Of a stretch of DNA of 39,589 bases, positions 7,911-16,836 are shown one piece after another. Location: assembly GCF_002860165.1 (NCBI RefSeq), contig NZ_PGUZ01000015.1, positions 1 to 39,589 of the forward strand. Direction: 5' to 3'. Position 1 is the first letter of the stretch. Each line of letters starts with the position of its first letter. The translations under genes were made by a program, and so were the position numbers. Under the pieces are notes generated by a model. That model saw only the letters and a list, made by a program, of their open reading frames with translations, was not told where the DNA came from and ran no database searches. The stretch comes from Bacillus sp. V3-13. Lineage in GTDB: Bacteria; Bacillota; Bacilli; Bacillales; Cytobacillaceae.

Positions 7911-9733
7911 GACCAATCATCCTCTTCCGAACGATCATATGGCAGGGTGAAATAGATCGTTGTTCCATGCCCTTCCACACTTTCGGCCCAAATTTCTCCG
8001 CCGTGGGCATTTACCATTTCCTTTGCAATCGCAAGGCCCAGTCCGGTGCCGCCGAGCTTCCTTGTTCTTGCCTTGTCAACGCGGTAGAAACGATCGAAAA
8101 TATTATCAAGATTCTCTTTTGGAATTCCTACGCCCTGATCCGCCACGCTTACGAGGATTTGATCCTCCTGCACTTCAACATTGAAAGCAATTTCTCCCCC
8201 TTCAGGCGAATATTTTAAGGCGTTGGAGATAATATTATCTAAAATCTGGGTCAATTTATCTTCATCGGCCTCAACAAAAATAGACTGGTCAGGAAGATTC
8301 CTTTTGAATGTAACATTTTGCTTTTTTGTTAATTCAAACCGGTCAATAATCCGATGGAAAAACTTAATAAACTCCAGCCACTCTTTTTTCATCTGGTAAT
8401 CCTTGCTGTCCATTTTCGACAGCTGCAGAAGGTCATTCACGAGGCGAATCATTCTTTCTGTTTCCGTCTGCGCCACATTTAAAAAATTTGGGGCAATCTC
8501 CTCGTCTTTCCAGGCGCCATCGGCGAGAGCCTCTAAATAGCTTCTCATCGTTGTCAGCGGTGTTCTCAGTTCATGAGAGACATTGGCGACAAATTCGCGC
8601 CGTTCCATATCGATTTTCTCCTGCTCGGTAATATCATGTAAAACTGTTATCAACCCATTAACGAAGCCGGTCTCTTTTTGAATGACGGAAAAGTTTGCTC
8701 GAAGAATATACGGTTTATTATTGGTGCTATAATCGAGAATCACCGATTCAGTTTCCTCAAGCAGATCCTCAAACGTATATTCTTCTTCCAAATCTAAAAG
8801 CTCCACAATCGGCTGGGACAAGACTGTTTCACGTGAAACATTCAGAAGCTTTGCAGCAGGTTCATTAATCAGAATAACCCGGCCTCTTCTGTCTGTTGCG
8901 ATCACTCCATCCGTCATATAAGAAAGGACGGACGAAAGTTTTCTTCTTTCTCCTTCAGTCGTGGCCTGGGCTTCTTGCAGCTTTTTCGTTAAGTTATTAA
9001 AGGTAATCGCGAGATGGCCAATTTCATCATAGCCATACACTTTTACTTTTCTTGAAAAGTTTCCTTTTGACATGGCCAATGCCTGTTTTCTCATATCGGC
9101 GATCGGACGTGTGATCATTTGGGCGAGCAAAATACCCAGCAATGCAGTGAAAACCAGGGCAATAGCAGTTCCAGTCGCAAAAATACTGTTGATTTGCTTC
9201 ATTTGCGTAAAGACGTTTTCGATCTTCGCGACCAGGTAGACAGCACCGATCGCGTCCCCGTCGGAGAGAACAGGTGCCGACAAAACCCAGATTCGATTGC
9301 CGGTTTGTGGGTCAATCCTAATCTCGCTTTCCTCTTCTTTTAGGACAATGGACCTTTTTACAAGGAGCTCTGTTGTCCGCTGGCCTACCACATCCTGACT
9401 ATCAGGATCAGAAGAACCAAGAATCCTCAAACTCCCACTTTCAATTAATCTTACCTCTGATATATCAATCGCCTGATAGTCCAATAAAATATCACTAATA
9501 TCATCCTGCAGTTTTGGATCGTCCTCGGTACGTTCCTTTACCATTTCTTCTTTAAGACTATAGGCAAGCAGATCGACTCTTCCCTGCATGGAAGTCTTAA
9601 AGTTTGTCAGCAGTGATTGCTCCAGCTGCCGTACAAAATAGACGCCGATAATCTGCATCGCGATTAAAATCAACAACACATATATAATCACAAGCTTCAA
9701 ATGGATGGATCGGAAGAATCCTACTTTTTTCAT
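7907..9733 (-). CDS. walK: WalK (YycG) sensor histidine kinase
   Basis: A 608-residue essential sensor kinase for cell-wall metabolism. The order is TM1 (about 13-35), extracellular Cache/PAS-like domain, TM2 (about 184-206), HAMP, cytoplasmic PAS (about 260-365), the dimerisation/phosphoacceptor domain with His387 in VSHELRTPL, and the ATP-binding domain with N, G1 and G2 boxes (DNIISNALKYS, DQGVGIP, GTGLGLAI). It phosphorylates WalR. The codons for NVSRETV contain a perfect parS site (8825-8840), as in B. subtilis. The gene starts nine bases after the walR stop. Confidence 0.97.
   Translation of the reverse strand: MKKVGFFRSIHLKLVIIYVLLILIAMQIIGVYFVRQLEQSLLTNFKTSMQGRVDLLAYSLKEEMVKERTEDDPKLQDDISDILLDYQAIDISEVRLIESGSLRILGSSDPDSQDVVGQRTTELLVKRSIVLKEEESEIRIDPQTGNRIWVLSAPVLSDGDAIGAVYLVAKIENVFTQMKQINSIFATGTAIALVFTALLGILLAQMITRPIADMRKQALAMSKGNFSRKVKVYGYDEIGHLAITFNNLTKKLQEAQATTEGERRKLSSVLSYMTDGVIATDRRGRVILINEPAAKLLNVSRETVLSQPIVELLDLEEEYTFEDLLEETESVILDYSTNNKPYILRANFSVIQKETGFVNGLITVLHDITEQEKIDMERREFVANVSHELRTPLTTMRSYLEALADGAWKDEEIAPNFLNVAQTETERMIRLVNDLLQLSKMDSKDYQMKKEWLEFIKFFHRIIDRFELTKKQNVTFKRNLPDQSIFVEADEDKLTQILDNIISNALKYSPEGGEIAFNVEVQEDQILVSVADQGVGIPKENLDNIFDRFYRVDKARTRKLGGTGLGLAIAKEMVNAHGGEIWAESVEGHGTTIYFTLPYDRSEEDDWS
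8825..8840. promoter_or_regulatory. parS site inside walK
   Basis: TGTTTCACGTGAAACA, a perfect 16-base palindrome matching the B. subtilis parS consensus. It is a loading site for ParB/Spo0J. Confidence 0.95.
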
Positions 9734-9742
9734 TAATTAACC

Positions 9743-10453
9743 TTACTCCTGTTCAGGATTTTGCAAATAGTAACCGACTCCTCTTCTTGTTACAATCCAT
9801 GTCGGATGGCTCGGGTTATCTTCAATCTTTTCTCTAAGCCTTCTGACCGTAACATCGACGGTGCGAACATCCCCGTAATAGTCATAACCCCAAACCGTCT
9901 GCAATAAATGTTCTCTCGTCATCACCTGTCCGATATGCTTCGCCAGGTAATGCAGCAGTTCAAATTCACGATGCGTCAACTCAATCGATTCTCCGCGTTT
10001 GGAGACGATATATGCATCGGGATGGATGGTTAGCGAACCAATCGAAATTTCATTTGATTCTTCTTCCTCACCCGCTGTTAGAGCAATTTGCTGGTGTCGG
10101 CGCAGGTTCGCTTTTACCCGGGCAATTAGCTCCCTTGTACTGAACGGCTTTGTTACATAATCGTCCGCGCCGAGCTCCAGCCCCAATACTTTATCGATTT
10201 CAGAATCCTTCGCAGTCAGCATGATAATCGGCATTTCGTACTTCTTTCGAACTTCCCGGCACACTTCCATCCCATCTCTTTGCGGAAGCATAATATCGAG
10301 CAAAATCAAATCCGGTTTTATTTCTTCGACCATTTCGACCGCGCTGTTGCCATCGTAGGCACAATAAACATCATAGCCCTCTTTTTTTAAATTAAATTGC
10401 AGGATATCTGCAATTGGTTTTTCATCGTCTACAACCAGAATTTTTTTCTCCAT
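9743..10453 (-). CDS. walR: WalR (YycF) response regulator
   Basis: A 236-residue OmpR-type response regulator. The receiver domain has Asp9, Asp10 and phosphoacceptor Asp53 (LILLDIMLP). A winged-helix DNA-binding domain (about 130-232) ends with the typical [14 protein letters not shown] and [12 protein letters not shown]. It is the essential partner of WalK and controls autolysins and other wall genes. It is first in the walRKHIJ operon, with an AGGAG site just before the ATG and a -10 TATAAT at 10490-10495 (minus strand). No clear -35 was found. Confidence 0.97.
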   Translation of the reverse strand: MEKKILVVDDEKPIADILQFNLKKEGYDVYCAYDGNSAVEMVEEIKPDLILLDIMLPQRDGMEVCREVRKKYEMPIIMLTAKDSEIDKVLGLELGADDYVTKPFSTRELIARVKANLRRHQQIALTAGEEEESNEISIGSLTIHPDAYIVSKRGESIELTHREFELLHYLAKHIGQVMTREHLLQTVWGYDYYGDVRTVDVTVRRLREKIEDNPSHPTWIVTRRGVGYYLQNPEQE

Positions 10454-10622
10454 ACCTTTTCTCCTTTTTTCTATTTTCTATTATATGGACTATCTTTGCA
10501 TTTCATAGACAAATGTACTCTATTTTACTTTACCATGTTATAAAAATGAATTCATCTATTAGTAAATTTTGATCACGATTTGGATAAAACTTCTTGGGCA
10601 GGCGAGTCTGATATAAAAGATA

Positions 10623-10654
10623 AAGAAGTCTCCAGCTGCCACTGGAGACTTCTT
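10623..10654 (-). terminator. Terminator after the M23 peptidase gene
   Basis: Thirteen-bp stem built on AGAAGTCTCCAG / CTGGAGACTTCT (10642-10653 with 10624-10635) with a 6-base loop. The T run is modest, but the hairpin starts just nine bases after the stop. It separates this gene from walR. Confidence 0.75.
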
Positions 10655-10662
10655 ATTCATTT

Positions 10663-12120
10663 CTAACGTATATAGTTTAATGGATCTTCAAGATTACCAT
10701 TTTTGTATAGTTCAAAGTGTAAGTGAACGCCTGTTGAATCTCCGGTTGCGCCCATGACGCCAATTTTAGAACCGCGTTCAACCGTTTGGCCGGCGCTGAC
10801 AGTCATCGAATCGAGGTGAGCGTAAACGGTCCGGAAACCGTTTTGATGATCGATCACAATTTTATTCCCGTAACCGCCATCCCAGCCTGCAGAAACGACG
10901 ATTCCATTATCAGCAGCTTTGATCGTCCGGTCACTCGGCCTGGCAATATCGATGCCCTTGTGCATTTTCTCCCAGCGATACCCCATCTTGCTTGAAACAT
11001 AGCCGCCAACAGCCGGCCATACAAAAGACCCTTCACCGCGGGATGGAATGACTTTTGTTCCCTTTACAACAACGTGGTTTACAGCTTCCTGCAATACTTC
11101 TTCTTTCAAAACTTGTTGTTCAACCACTTGGCCATTTTGTTCAGAAATTGCATAGGTTACATTGCGTAAGCCGTCCTTGCCTTCCTGCTTAACCTGCGAC
11201 TCCCCTTTAGGCATTGAAGCATCTTCAACTGTTTCATTTTGAAAAGGAATGTTCTCTTGTTTAAAAACTTCCTTTTTGACGTTGACGTGAACATACGGCT
11301 GCAAGAATGTGATATTGACTTCATCACCGATTTGGAGAACAGTATCCTCATTTAAACCAGGATTTATCGCGATCAACTCGGCAAGTTTTAAATTATGGTC
11401 ATTGGCAATCGAGCCAAGAACATCACCCTCTTGCACCTGATATTTCTTTTCTTCCAGCGTTCCTTTTTGCAAAAGCGCTACAGCTTCATCCACGGATAAA
11501 ATATTATTCGGGGTAGTTTTTGCTTCAGAAAATGAAACTTCTTTTGTTAATTGAACGTCTAATATACGAGTTTCGTTTTCTTTTAAAGGTGGTAAGCTAT
11601 TTGGGTCAGCAGCTGCTCTTCCTTCAAGCTCTTTTAGCTGCTCTTCTGTAACATATTGAAGCTTCAGTTGTTTGATCACCGCTTCGGCAGTGCTTTTATC
11701 TTTTACATAAGCAATTTGTTGACCGTCGATGACCAATGCAGTTGCTTCTGCACCTACCGTTAATTCAGTCTCAAGCTTTTTTAAAACTTCTTCATTGTTT
11801 GCATTGGCTTTAGTACGAAACACCTGCTCGGGAATATAGGTCAGGTCATCGCCTATTGTTAAATCGAGATTGCTGTTTAATTCTTTCGCGGCAGTCAGTT
11901 TTTCGTTAATTAGTTTCTGGACTACATGTTTATCTGTCACGGTTCCTATGTATTGATCACCAAAGTAAACATAATAAACAGTTGTTAAGCTTTCTTCATT
12001 CGCCAATGCATTCGTTCCCGTACCAAATGATAATGCTGCGACCGCAAATGCAGTGAAAATACCTTGTTTTATTTTGGTGTTGCCCGTAAGTTTGGACAGT
12101 TTATTTTTCCAATTATCCAT
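10663..12120 (-). CDS. Secreted M23 peptidase with LysM and G5 domains
   Basis: A 485-residue wall hydrolase. A signal or anchor segment (about 19-41, ending GTNALANEES) is followed by an N-terminal region of repeats that start VYYV, a LysM domain (about 225-270, YQVQEGDVLGSIANDHN), a G5 domain (about 278-355) and a C-terminal M23 metallopeptidase (about 365-480). Zinc ligands are visible in HKGIDIARPSD and HLHFEL, with the catalytic YAHLD. M23 enzymes cut peptide bridges in peptidoglycan. It lies directly upstream of walR, the regulator of wall hydrolases, in the same direction but behind its own terminator. AGGAGG precedes the ATG. No recognised gene name. Confidence 0.92.
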   Translation of the reverse strand: MDNWKNKLSKLTGNTKIKQGIFTAFAVAALSFGTGTNALANEESLTTVYYVYFGDQYIGTVTDKHVVQKLINEKLTAAKELNSNLDLTIGDDLTYIPEQVFRTKANANNEEVLKKLETELTVGAEATALVIDGQQIAYVKDKSTAEAVIKQLKLQYVTEEQLKELEGRAAADPNSLPPLKENETRILDVQLTKEVSFSEAKTTPNNILSVDEAVALLQKGTLEEKKYQVQEGDVLGSIANDHNLKLAELIAINPGLNEDTVLQIGDEVNITFLQPYVHVNVKKEVFKQENIPFQNETVEDASMPKGESQVKQEGKDGLRNVTYAISEQNGQVVEQQVLKEEVLQEAVNHVVVKGTKVIPSRGEGSFVWPAVGGYVSSKMGYRWEKMHKGIDIARPSDRTIKAADNGIVVSAGWDGGYGNKIVIDHQNGFRTVYAHLDSMTVSAGQTVERGSKIGVMGATGDSTGVHLHFELYKNGNLEDPLNYIR

Positions 12121-12480
12121 TGTAACAATTCCTCCTAAACTCCGAGAAAAACACTTTCTTTTTATAGTTCTATTTATCTATCTTCATGTTTCAGCAAATT
12201 TTGACACTTCTCTACTTTACCATAAAGATAGATTCAAGTTTAAATAGTCTTTATAATGTAACAAAAATGTATAATTACTGACATTATCTGACGAAAAGTA
12301 ACATTTTATTGGAATTTGTGAGGATTATAAAAAGGGATAACGAGGAAAAAGTAGCGGTAAAAAAAGCCTATGTCTACAAGGTTCATTTCACTTCCTGGCA
12401 TTTTGAAATTAATAAATGATGGAATGACGGCAATAAACGGAAAATAGGGAAAAATAGCTATAAATATTACAGAGTGATTA
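12121..12480. other. Non-coding gap between the M23 gene and the tRNA operon
   Basis: AT-rich leader and spacer. The only candidate signal is TGTAAC-N5-TGTATA at 12257-12273 on the plus strand, one base off the WalR box TGTWAH-N5-TGTWAH. It sits about 140 bases from the M23 start and is weak evidence for WalR control. The minus-strand open frame at 12306-12554 runs into tRNA-Phe and has no ribosome binding site. Confidence 0.3.
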
Positions 12481-12517
12481 CAAAAAGGGAGCATACTTTT
12501 AGTACGGTCTCTTTTTG
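12481..12517 (-). terminator. Probable terminator of the tRNA operon
   Basis: An imperfect hairpin with AAAAAG / CTTTTT outer stem and GTAC / GTAT inner pairs ends in TTTTTG on the minus strand, directly after tRNA-Phe. Confidence 0.5.
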
Positions 12518-12522
12518 TGGGA

Positions 12523-12595
12523 TGGCTCAGGACGGAATCGAACCGCCGACACAAGGATTTTCAGTCCTTTGCTCTACCGACTGAGCTACTGAGCC
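12523..12595 (-). tRNA. tRNA-Phe (GAA)
   Basis: Seventy-three bases folding as a full cloverleaf: acceptor GGCTCAG / CTGAGCC, D arm AGCTCAGTCGGTAGAGC, anticodon arm with GAA and T arm GGTTCGATTCC. The 3' CCA is not encoded (discriminator A is followed by TCC), so it must be added by the CCA-adding enzyme. It is the last tRNA of the Lys-Glu-Asp-Phe operon. Confidence 0.95.
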
Positions 12596-12613
12596 AAATT
12601 GTAAGTTGTTCCT

Positions 12614-12731
12614 AAATTTCGAAATGCTGTTTGACCCTTTGCTCAAAAGATCTCACGATCTTTCTCGCAGATTGCCACAGAAGCTTTTCATTGATGTGAG
12701 CAATCTGCTCTACCGACTGAGCTACTGAGCC
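12614..12731 (-). repeat. tRNA-Phe 5' half fused to a two-hairpin element
   Basis: Read on the minus strand, it begins with an exact copy of tRNA-Phe bases 1-26 (acceptor strand and D arm). Where the anticodon arm should start it switches to stem CAGATTGC / GCAATCTG (12700-12707 with 12668-12675), then a second stem AAAGATC-GTGA-GATCTTT (12646-12663), then TTGAGC and CATTTCG. The same layout occurs at 13125-13227. The first eight bases, GGCTCAGT, are nearly duplicated just ahead (12732-12739). The intact tRNA-Phe follows 136 bases downstream. Confidence 0.8.
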
Positions 12732-12751
12732 ACTGAGCCTATTATTATGTA

Positions 12752-12827
12752 TGGCGGTCCCGACCGGGATCGAACCGGCGATCTCCTGCGTGACAGGCAG
12801 GCATGTTAACCGCTACACCACGGGACC
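12752..12827 (-). tRNA. tRNA-Asp (GTC)
   Basis: Seventy-six bases including an encoded 3' CCA. Acceptor GGTCCCG / CGGGACC, anticodon GTC in CCTGTCACGC and T arm CCGGTTCGATCCCGG are all intact. Third tRNA of the operon. Confidence 0.96.
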
Positions 12828-12928
12828 AGATATTTAAGTTCAATTTGATCAAAAAATTACACTTTGCACACGGATTTAAATTGCTTATTTTGAACATTGT
12901 TAGCCTTAGAGACTATGGTATTTAAAAA

Positions 12929-13000
12929 TGACCCGTACGGGATTCGAACCCGTGTTACCGCCGTGAAAGGGCGGTGTCTTAACCGCTTGACCAACGGGCC
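12929..13000 (-). tRNA. tRNA-Glu (TTC)
   Basis: Seventy-two bases, with acceptor GGCCCGT / ACGGGTC (one G-U pair), anticodon TTC in CCCTTTCACGG and T arm CGGGTTCGAATCCCG. No CCA is encoded; the discriminator A is followed by T residues. Second tRNA of the operon. Confidence 0.95.
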
Positions 13001-13008
13001 ATAAAATA

Positions 13009-13084
13009 TGGTGAGCCATGAAGGACTCGAACCTTCGACCCTCTGATTAAAAGTCAGATGCTCTACCGACTGAGCTAATGGCTC
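13009..13084 (-). tRNA. tRNA-Lys (TTT)
   Basis: Seventy-six bases with an encoded CCA. Acceptor GAGCCAT / ATGGCTC, anticodon TTT in GACTTTTAATC and T arm AAGGTTCGAGTCCTT are intact. First complete tRNA of the operon, preceded by a truncated copy of its own 5' half. Confidence 0.96.
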
Positions 13085-13124
13085 GCATAATATTAGTTTT
13101 AGATAAGTATCCAATACCCAAATT

Positions 13125-13227
13125 GATTTTGCGAAATCGCATCTACGATGTTCAAAACACCTAGCGGTGTTTCTCACAGATTGCCAACAAAGCAGGCAAT
13201 CTGCTCTACCGACTGAGCTAATGGCTC
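13125..13227 (-). repeat. tRNA-Lys 5' half fused to a two-hairpin element
   Basis: On the minus strand it starts with an exact copy of tRNA-Lys bases 1-26, then a perfect 9-bp stem CAGATTGCC / GGCAATCTG (13195-13203 with 13177-13185, 9-base loop), then a 7-bp stem AAACACC-GCTA-GGTGTTT (13155-13172), TTGAAC, and a small GATTT-CGCA-AAATC hairpin. It matches the element at 12614-12731 in order, spacing and stem lengths. The intact tRNA-Lys starts 143 bases downstream of the fragment start. Confidence 0.8.
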
Positions 13228-13262
13228 GTATTCAGCACCCCATGTTTACAGCGACGTTTCTT

Positions 13263-13292
13263 ATATTAACATAGGAATAATTCAATGTACAA
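13263..13292 (-). promoter_or_regulatory. Promoter of the tRNA operon
   Basis: On the minus strand: -35 TTGTAC (13287-13292), an 18-base spacer ending TGT (extended -10 form) and -10 TAATAT (13263-13268). Transcription would start near 13256, so the tRNA-Lys half/hairpin element would be the first part of the precursor RNA. Confidence 0.55.
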
Positions 13293-13360
13293 TATTTTTT
13301 TAACTACTAATTAATTCCCTATAAAACAATATGGAAACACCTCCGGCTTTATTTTTATAT

Positions 13361-13407
13361 AAAAAAAAACAGAAAGACCCTGAAAATAAGGGCTTCCTGT
13401 TTTTTTC
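13361..13407 (-). terminator. Terminator after purA
   Basis: Hairpin AACAGGAAGCCCT / AGGGTCTTTCTGTT with a run of nine T on the minus strand, directly after the purA stop. Confidence 0.85.
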
Positions 13408-13409
13408 GA

Positions 13410-14720
<1,311 letters not shown>

Positions 14721-14754
14721 TCATGATTAATTATTTTCCGATTTTAACATCCTA

Positions 14755-14784
14755 AGTTTATCAACTCTTTCATAGAAAAGTCAA
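14755..14784 (-). promoter_or_regulatory. purA promoter
   Basis: Minus-strand -35 TTGACT (14779-14784), an 18-base spacer and -10 TAAACT (14755-14760), about 50 bases before the purA start. Confidence 0.55.
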
Positions 14785-14786
14785 TA

Positions 14787-14828
14787 AAACACGAACATTT
14801 TATAATAAAATATTAATATATGTTCGTA
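14787..14828. promoter_or_regulatory. PurR-like operator, two inverted PurBoxes
   Basis: ACGAACATT (14791-14799) and its inverted counterpart, centred on TTCGT (14823-14827), flank an AT-rich stretch directly upstream of the purA -35. B. subtilis PurR binds pairs of inverted boxes of the form AWWWCCGAACWWT in this position. Each box here departs from the consensus at two or three bases (ACGAAC instead of CCGAAC). Confidence 0.6.
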
Positions 14829-14841
14829 AAAATATAAATCT

Positions 14842-14879
14842 ATTAAAAAGGACCAGACGGTTTAAACCACCTGATCCTT
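14842..14879 (-). terminator. Terminator after the replicative helicase gene
   Basis: Stem AAGGATCAG...GGTTT / AAACC...CTGGTCCTT with a short T run on the minus strand, nine bases after the stop. Confidence 0.8.
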
Positions 14880-14887
14880 ATTCATTA

Positions 14888-16252
14888 TTATGCTCCGGGT
14901 GGCATTGATGATTCATCAAAACGCCTTTCCAGGTTGACGAACTTATTATATTCTTTTACGAAAGCAAGCTTGACGGTTCCAGTCGGGCCGTTACGCTGTT
15001 TCGCAATGATAATTTCAATAATGTTTTTGTCCTCTGATTCTTTATCATAATAATCATCGCGGTATAAAAATGCGACAATATCGGCATCCTGCTCGATACT
15101 TCCCGATTCACGGATATCGGACATCATTGGCCGCTTATCCTGGCGCTGTTCAACGCCGCGGGAAAGCTGGGAAAGGGCGATAACAGGAACCTGCAGCTCG
15201 CGTGCAAGCGCCTTTAAAGAACGCGAGATTTCCGAAACTTCCTGCTGTCTGTTTTCTCCGGAACGGCCGCTCCCCAAAATGAGCTGGAGGTAATCGATTA
15301 AAATCATTCCCAACCCATGTTCCTGCTTTAAACGGCGGCATTTTGAACGAATGTCGGTGATCCTGACTCCCGGTGTATCATCGATATAGATACCGGCGTT
15401 TGACAGGCTGCCCATCGCCATCGTCAACTTTCCCCAATCCTCATCAGTCAGGGAGCCGGTCCTAAGCCTTTGTGCATCTATATTTCCTTCAGCACACAGC
15501 ATACGCATGACAAGCTGCTCTGCCCCCATCTCCAAACTGAAGATCGCGATGTTTTCCCCTGTTTTCGTAGCCACGTTTTGCGCAATATTTAAAGCGAAAG
15601 CGGTCTTACCAACGGAAGGCCGGGCGCCAACAATGATTAAATCATTTCGCTGAAAACCCGCAGTCATTTTATCAAGCTCAGCAAAACCTGTTGCAATTCC
15701 GGTAATATCGCCAACACGATTATGCATTGTTTCGATATTATCATAGGTTCGCACCAGCACATCTTTAATATTATGAAAAGCACCTGCGTTTTTTCGCTGT
15801 GCGACTTCAAGAATACTTTTTTCCGCTTCCCCAAGGAGGACTTCAACCTCATCTTCACGCGTAAAGCCGTCCTGGGCAATTGCTGTTGCAGTGCGGATTA
15901 AACGGCGCAGTAAAGACTTCTCCTCTACGATTCTTGCATAATACTCTATATTGGCTGCTGTCGGTACAGACCCTGCCAGTTCACTTAAGTAGCTGACGCC
16001 GCCTGTGTCTTCCAATAGTTTGGCTGCTGCCAATTCTTCTGTTACGGTGATTAAATCAACCGCTTTCCCCTCATCATTTAATTTTAGCATGACATTAAAA
16101 ATCTTTTGATGGGCTGCCCGGTAATAATCCTCTGGAATTAATATCTCCGATGCAAGCGTCAAGGATGACGGTTCCAGAAAGATTGCTCCAAGAACGGCTT
16201 GTTCGGCTTCAATATTTTGCGGAGGAAGCCGATCTGCGTATAAATCACTCAT
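14888..16252 (-). CDS. dnaB: Replicative DNA helicase (DnaB family, DnaC in B. subtilis)
   Basis: A 454-residue ring helicase that unwinds DNA ahead of the replisome. The N-terminal primase-interacting domain begins LPPQNIEAEQAVLGAIFLEP. The C-terminal RecA-like motor has Walker A GARPSVGKTAFAL, Walker B MILIDYLQLI and the arginine-finger region LSRGVEQRQDKRPMMSDIR. The open frame extends to 16291, but AAGGGAGG at about 16262-16269 points to the ATG pair at 16255 and 16252. The second gives the length of the B. subtilis protein; 16255 is equally possible. The B. subtilis name for this helicase is dnaC. Confidence 0.97.
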   Translation of the reverse strand: MSDLYADRLPPQNIEAEQAVLGAIFLEPSSLTLASEILIPEDYYRAAHQKIFNVMLKLNDEGKAVDLITVTEELAAAKLLEDTGGVSYLSELAGSVPTAANIEYYARIVEEKSLLRRLIRTATAIAQDGFTREDEVEVLLGEAEKSILEVAQRKNAGAFHNIKDVLVRTYDNIETMHNRVGDITGIATGFAELDKMTAGFQRNDLIIVGARPSVGKTAFALNIAQNVATKTGENIAIFSLEMGAEQLVMRMLCAEGNIDAQRLRTGSLTDEDWGKLTMAMGSLSNAGIYIDDTPGVRITDIRSKCRRLKQEHGLGMILIDYLQLILGSGRSGENRQQEVSEISRSLKALARELQVPVIALSQLSRGVEQRQDKRPMMSDIRESGSIEQDADIVAFLYRDDYYDKESEDKNIIEIIIAKQRNGPTGTVKLAFVKEYNKFVNLERRFDESSMPPGA

Positions 16253-16301
16253 CATTCCAAACCTCCCTTTTCCAGAGGAATGATTTTTCAAAAAAAACCA
16301 G

Positions 16302-16332
16302 AAAAAATGTGACCAGCTTAACCGATCACATT
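16302..16332 (-). terminator. Terminator after rplI
   Basis: Stem AATGTGA / TCACATT (16326-16332 with 16306-16312) and a T run on the minus strand, between rplI and the helicase gene. Confidence 0.75.
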
Positions 16333-16386
16333 AACTGTTTAACTCTTTTATTTTATCATGATTATTCAGGAATGGAACTGCCAATT

Positions 16387-16836
16387 TTAGTTTGCTTCTT
16401 TTACATGAACATTTAAAGTAGCTGTAACCTCGGTATGAAGCTTGACCGGTACTTTTGTGTAACCCAATGAGCGGATCGCATCATCCAGCTCAATTTTTCG
16501 TTTATCGATTTTAATCTTTTCTTTCTTTTGCAGCTCTTCAGCAATTTGTTTGCTTGTGATTGAACCGAAAAGGCGGCCGCCTTCCCCTGCTTTTGCCGAT
16601 AATTCCACCGTAACCTTTTCAAGCTTTTCCTTTAGTCTTTTTGCTTCTTCAAGTTCTTCGGCCGCCTGTTTCTCTTCTTTTTTCTTTTGGGCATTTAAGG
16701 AGCTTATATTGGCGTTATTCGCTTCGATGGCGAGGCCTTGCTTAATTAAAAAGTTTTGGGCGTAGCCATCTGCCACATTCTTGACTTCACCTTTTTTTCC
16801 CTTTCCTTTTACATCTTTTAAAAAGATCACTTTCAT
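16387..16836 (-). CDS. rplI: Ribosomal protein L9
   Basis: A 149-residue large-subunit protein. The N-terminal RNA-binding domain has the family signature [19 protein letters not shown] long helix (about 41-75) leads to the C-terminal rRNA-binding domain with GGRLFGSIT. The start codon overlaps the gdpP stop as ATGA, so the two are translationally coupled, the same arrangement as in B. subtilis. Confidence 0.98.
   Translation of the reverse strand: MKVIFLKDVKGKGKKGEVKNVADGYAQNFLIKQGLAIEANNANISSLNAQKKKEEKQAAEELEEAKRLKEKLEKVTVELSAKAGEGGRLFGSITSKQIAEELQKKEKIKIDKRKIELDDAIRSLGYTKVPVKLHTEVTATLNVHVKEAN

Noticed and set aside
12857-13177. A 106-residue minus-strand frame
   Set aside because: It runs through tRNA-Glu and tRNA-Lys, so it is an accidental frame over RNA genes.
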